Source: Chitinophagaceae bacterium
Lineage (GTDB): Bacteria; Bacteroidota; Bacteroidia; Chitinophagales; Chitinophagaceae
NCBI GenBank assembly: GCA_016702745.1
Contig: JADJDJ010000008.1
Span: 1 to 23,283 of the forward strand
Length of the DNA: 23,283 nucleotides
Reading direction: 5' to 3'
The notes below the pieces were generated by a model. That model did no database searches. It saw only the letters and a program-made list of their open reading frames with translations, and was not told where the DNA came from. Below, piece by piece: positions 20,612 through 23,283 of the stretch. The translations under genes were made by a program, and so were the position numbers. Position 1 is the stretch's first letter. Every line of letters starts with the position of its first letter.

Positions 20612-23283
20612 ATGAATAGAGTTGTTTCTCATTCTCACAATGGCTCTCTGCTCTGTTTATACAACAGGCTCAGCTCAATTGAACGTGGTCAAACCACGGG
20701 TAGAGAATCTGCAAAACCCAATCGGGTTGGATGTACTCCGGCCAACTTTTAGCTGGCAACTGGTTTCAGAGAAACGAAATACTACTCAAACTGCTTATGA
20801 AATAATTGTAGCATCAACAACAACTGCAATTGAGAAAGGTAATCCGGACTGGAAAAGCGGAAAAATTTCCTCAGACCAGTCTGTGCTGGTGCAATACAAA
20901 GGACCTGATCTAATCGCAGGAAAGAAATATTATTGGAAGGTAAGGGTCTGGGATAATATTGGCACCCTGTCACCATGGAGTGAGACAGCTTCCTGGCAAA
21001 TGGGTCTGCTGAAACCAGAAGACTGGAAAGCAATCTGGATTACACCAGGTTATACTGAGGATAGCCTTTTTGCTTCCCCCCTGATGCGGAAGGAGTTCAG
21101 TAATAGTAAAAAGATCAAAACAGCTAATGCTTATATTACCGCACACGGACTCTATGAAGCACAAATCAATGGTAAAAGAGTGGGTGATGCACATTGACAC
21201 CATGATTGACCAGTTATAACAAACGCCTGCAGTACCAGGCTTATGATGTAACCTGATCTCTTGCTACAGGGTAACAATGCGATAGCAGTCGCGCTTAGCG
21301 ATGGCTGGTACCGGGGTAATTTTTCTTTTGACCATAAGCGGAATATCTATGGGAAAGATATCGCCCTGCTGTTTCAACTCGAGATCCTTATAAAGATGGA
21401 ACAACTGCAACTATCGTATCAGCCAATAGCTGGAGATCCTCCACGGGTGCTGTTCTTTCAAATGGTATATATAAGGGCGAAACCATTGACGCAAGACTTG
21501 AAAGAAGCGGTGGGCACTGGCCGGTTATGATGATCAAAACTGGGCGCCAGTAAATACCGCAGATTTTGCCAAAGATATTTTAGTGGCTACCTATAACGAG
21601 CCCATAAAAAAACAAGAGACTTTTGCAGCGATGAAAGTGATCACTACTCCCAATAAGGAAAAAGTGATCGACTTTGGGCAAAACCTGGTAGGTTGGGTGC
21701 AACTAAAAGTAAAGGGAAGGGCAGGCGATACGATCAGGGTTTCACATGCAGAAGTACTGGACAAGAAAGGAAATTTTTATACCGAGAACCTGCGCGGAGC
21801 TACAGCACCGGCCGTTTATATACTGAAAGGTAACGGCGAAGAATTCTTTGAGCCGCATTTTACCTTTTTTGGGTTTCGTTATATCCAACTTGAAGGTATT
21901 ACAGGGGAATTACAGCCGGATAATTTCAAAGCGATTGCCTTGTATTCAGATCTGCAGCAAACGGGAAGCTTCACCTCCTCTGATACCTTGATCAATCAGC
22001 TGCAACACAATATTGAGTGGGGATTAAGAGGAAATTTTCGATGTGCCCATGGGATTGTCCGCAGCGGGATGAACGAATGGCTGGACAGGAGATGCACAGG
22101 CATTTTTCAGAACGGCTACGTTTCTACGGGAAGTCAATAATTTTTCAACAAATGGCTGAAAGACCTGGCGGCAGACCAGTCATTGGTACGGGCAGCGTAC
22201 GCATGTCATCCCCAATCCCTTGGGTAGTCAGGGTTGGGCAGCAGGTGGCAGTGCCGGTTGGGCGGATGCATCAACGATCATCCCCGGGAAATGTATACCG
22301 TATGGAGATAAACGTATCCTGGAGAACCAATACGAAAGCATGAAAGCCCGGGTGGAATACATGCGCAAACAAAGCACAAAACGATCTTTGGAATAAAGGA
22401 AGTCATTTTGGTGACTGGTTATTTTACAGTGTTACCGATGATAATGATGGAAGGTCCGCTATTACTAATAAGTACCTGATTGCCCAGTGTTTTTATGCAC
22501 ACTCTACACAACTGCTGATCAATGCCGCGAAAGTACTGGGTAAAACTGAAGATGTAACCCGTTACAGTGATCTCCTGCAAAAAGTCAGGGATGCTTTCTT
22601 AAAAGAATATACAACTCCCAATGGTGCCACCATGTCCAATACACAAACATCTTATGTGCTGGCATTACAGTTCGATCTTTCCCGGAAGGATTAAGACAAC
22701 AGGCGGCAGACCGGCTGGCGGAAAATATTAAGCTAATACGGCAACCATCTGACTACCGGTTTTTGGGGACACCCTATTTATGTCATGTATTAAGTCGATA
22801 TGGTTACACAGACCTTAAGATATACATTATTAATGCAGAAAACTTATCCTTCCTGATTATATCCGGTAACAAAAGGAGCGACCACCATCTGGGAACGATG
22901 GATGGCATCCGTACTAATGGAGATTTTCAGGCCATCACCATGAATTCATTTAATCACTATGCTTATGGTGCCATTGGCGACTGGATGTACCGGGTAATGG
23001 TAGGTCTTGATATCGAGGAGGGCGCTATTGCTTATAAACAAATCAGGATCCGCCCGTATTTGAGCAGTAAACTCACTCACGCATCCGCCTCCTATGAAAC
23101 ACTCTATGGGAAGCTGAGCACCGGCTGGAGAATTGAAGGCGGTCAATTGGTATTGAGCGCAGAGATACCCGTGAATACAACGGCAAGTATTTATATTCCT
23201 GTTGCAGGTGATCAAGCTGTATTGGAAAACGGACAGCCAGTAGCAGGACAAAAGGAAAATGGATATTTAATGGTAAAAGTGGG
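20612..23283 (+). CDS. GH78 alpha-L-rhamnosidase (frameshifted, 3' end outside window)
   Basis: GH78 inverting enzymes hydrolyse terminal alpha-L-rhamnose. The ATG at 20612 begins a signal peptide (LILTMALCSVYTTGSAQ) that needs a one-base shift near 20625. An N-terminal Ig-like domain (RVENLQNPIGLDVLRPTFSW) is followed by AHGLYEAQINGKRVGDA and the NAIAVALSDGWYRGNF jelly-roll, then KVIDFGQNLVGWVQLKVKG. The (alpha/alpha)6 barrel has DCPQRDER at 22053-22076 followed, one frame over, by WTGDAQAFFRTATF; these carry the catalytic acidic residues in family members. HFGDWLFYSVTDDNDG, TTIWERWDGIRTNGDF (corrected) and FNHYAYGAIGDWMYR follow. The C-terminal beta domain is still open at the window edge after about 890 codons, close to the family length. 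The stretch 22140-22945 is especially broken. Confidence 0.93.

Noticed and set aside
1..23283. Alternative genetic code or programmed frameshifting as explanation for the broken frames
   Set aside because: Breaks occur in both directions at many unrelated sites without a common slippery motif, and all three stop codons still end genes at conserved positions.
1..23283. Ulvan utilisation locus (GH105, GH39, GH78 and GH43 also occur there)
   Set aside because: No sulfatase or ulvan lyase is present, whereas CE12 and PL22 point to pectin.

Overview
The window reads as part of a pectin (rhamnogalacturonan) utilisation locus from a Bacteroidota bacterium. Indicators are a SusD-like outer-membrane lipoprotein at the left edge, followed by a run of exported glycoside hydrolases whose signal peptides mostly end in an Ala-Gln junction, moderate GC, and no strong general Shine-Dalgarno pattern. 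The style resembles Chitinophagaceae or another Sphingobacteriia-type group, but genus and species cannot be told. Everything recognisable lies on the + strand. No RNA gene, CRISPR array, insertion sequence or integrase was seen.

Layout: (1) the 3' part of susD, ending in a WYLPFNW tail, then a hairpin plus T-tract; (2) GH105 unsaturated uronyl hydrolase; (3) GH51 arabinofuranosidase; (4) GH95 fucosidase/L-galactosidase; (5) CE12-type rhamnogalacturonan acetylesterase; (6) GH39 glycosidase; (7) a divergent PL22-like propeller; (8) GH43 with an added C-terminal domain; a gap of about 165 bp; (9) a canonical PL22 oligogalacturonate lyase; (10) GH106 rhamnosidase; (11) GH29 fucosidase; (12) a compact GH43-like propeller; (13) a cytoplasmic aldo/keto reductase; (14) GH78 rhamnosidase, cut off by the window end. 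Junctions are tight: two ATGA overlaps, one 10-base overlap and spacers of 1 to about 30 bp, as in an operon. Only two gaps exceed 100 bp.

Working model (inference): a SusCD pair upstream and partly outside the window imports pectic oligosaccharides. CE12 removes acetyl groups, GH51/GH43/GH39/GH95/GH29 strip arabinose, galactose or xylose and fucose/L-galactose side groups, GH78 and GH106 remove L-rhamnose, and PL22 plus GH105 finish unsaturated uronide products. The reductase would act inside the cell on sugar-derived aldehydes. CE12 and PL22 together, with no sulfatase, favour rhamnogalacturonan I/II over ulvan. No endo-acting backbone lyase is visible here.

The dominant oddity is that virtually every gene is broken by several single-base frameshifts, plus at least two in-frame stops, although starts, stops, gene order and family-typical lengths survive. 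This looks like uncorrected long-read error rather than biological decay. The coordinates below therefore give the extent of each original gene, not one open frame. One gene, GH106, also appears to lack an internal block of roughly 75 to 100 residues, which single-base errors cannot explain.
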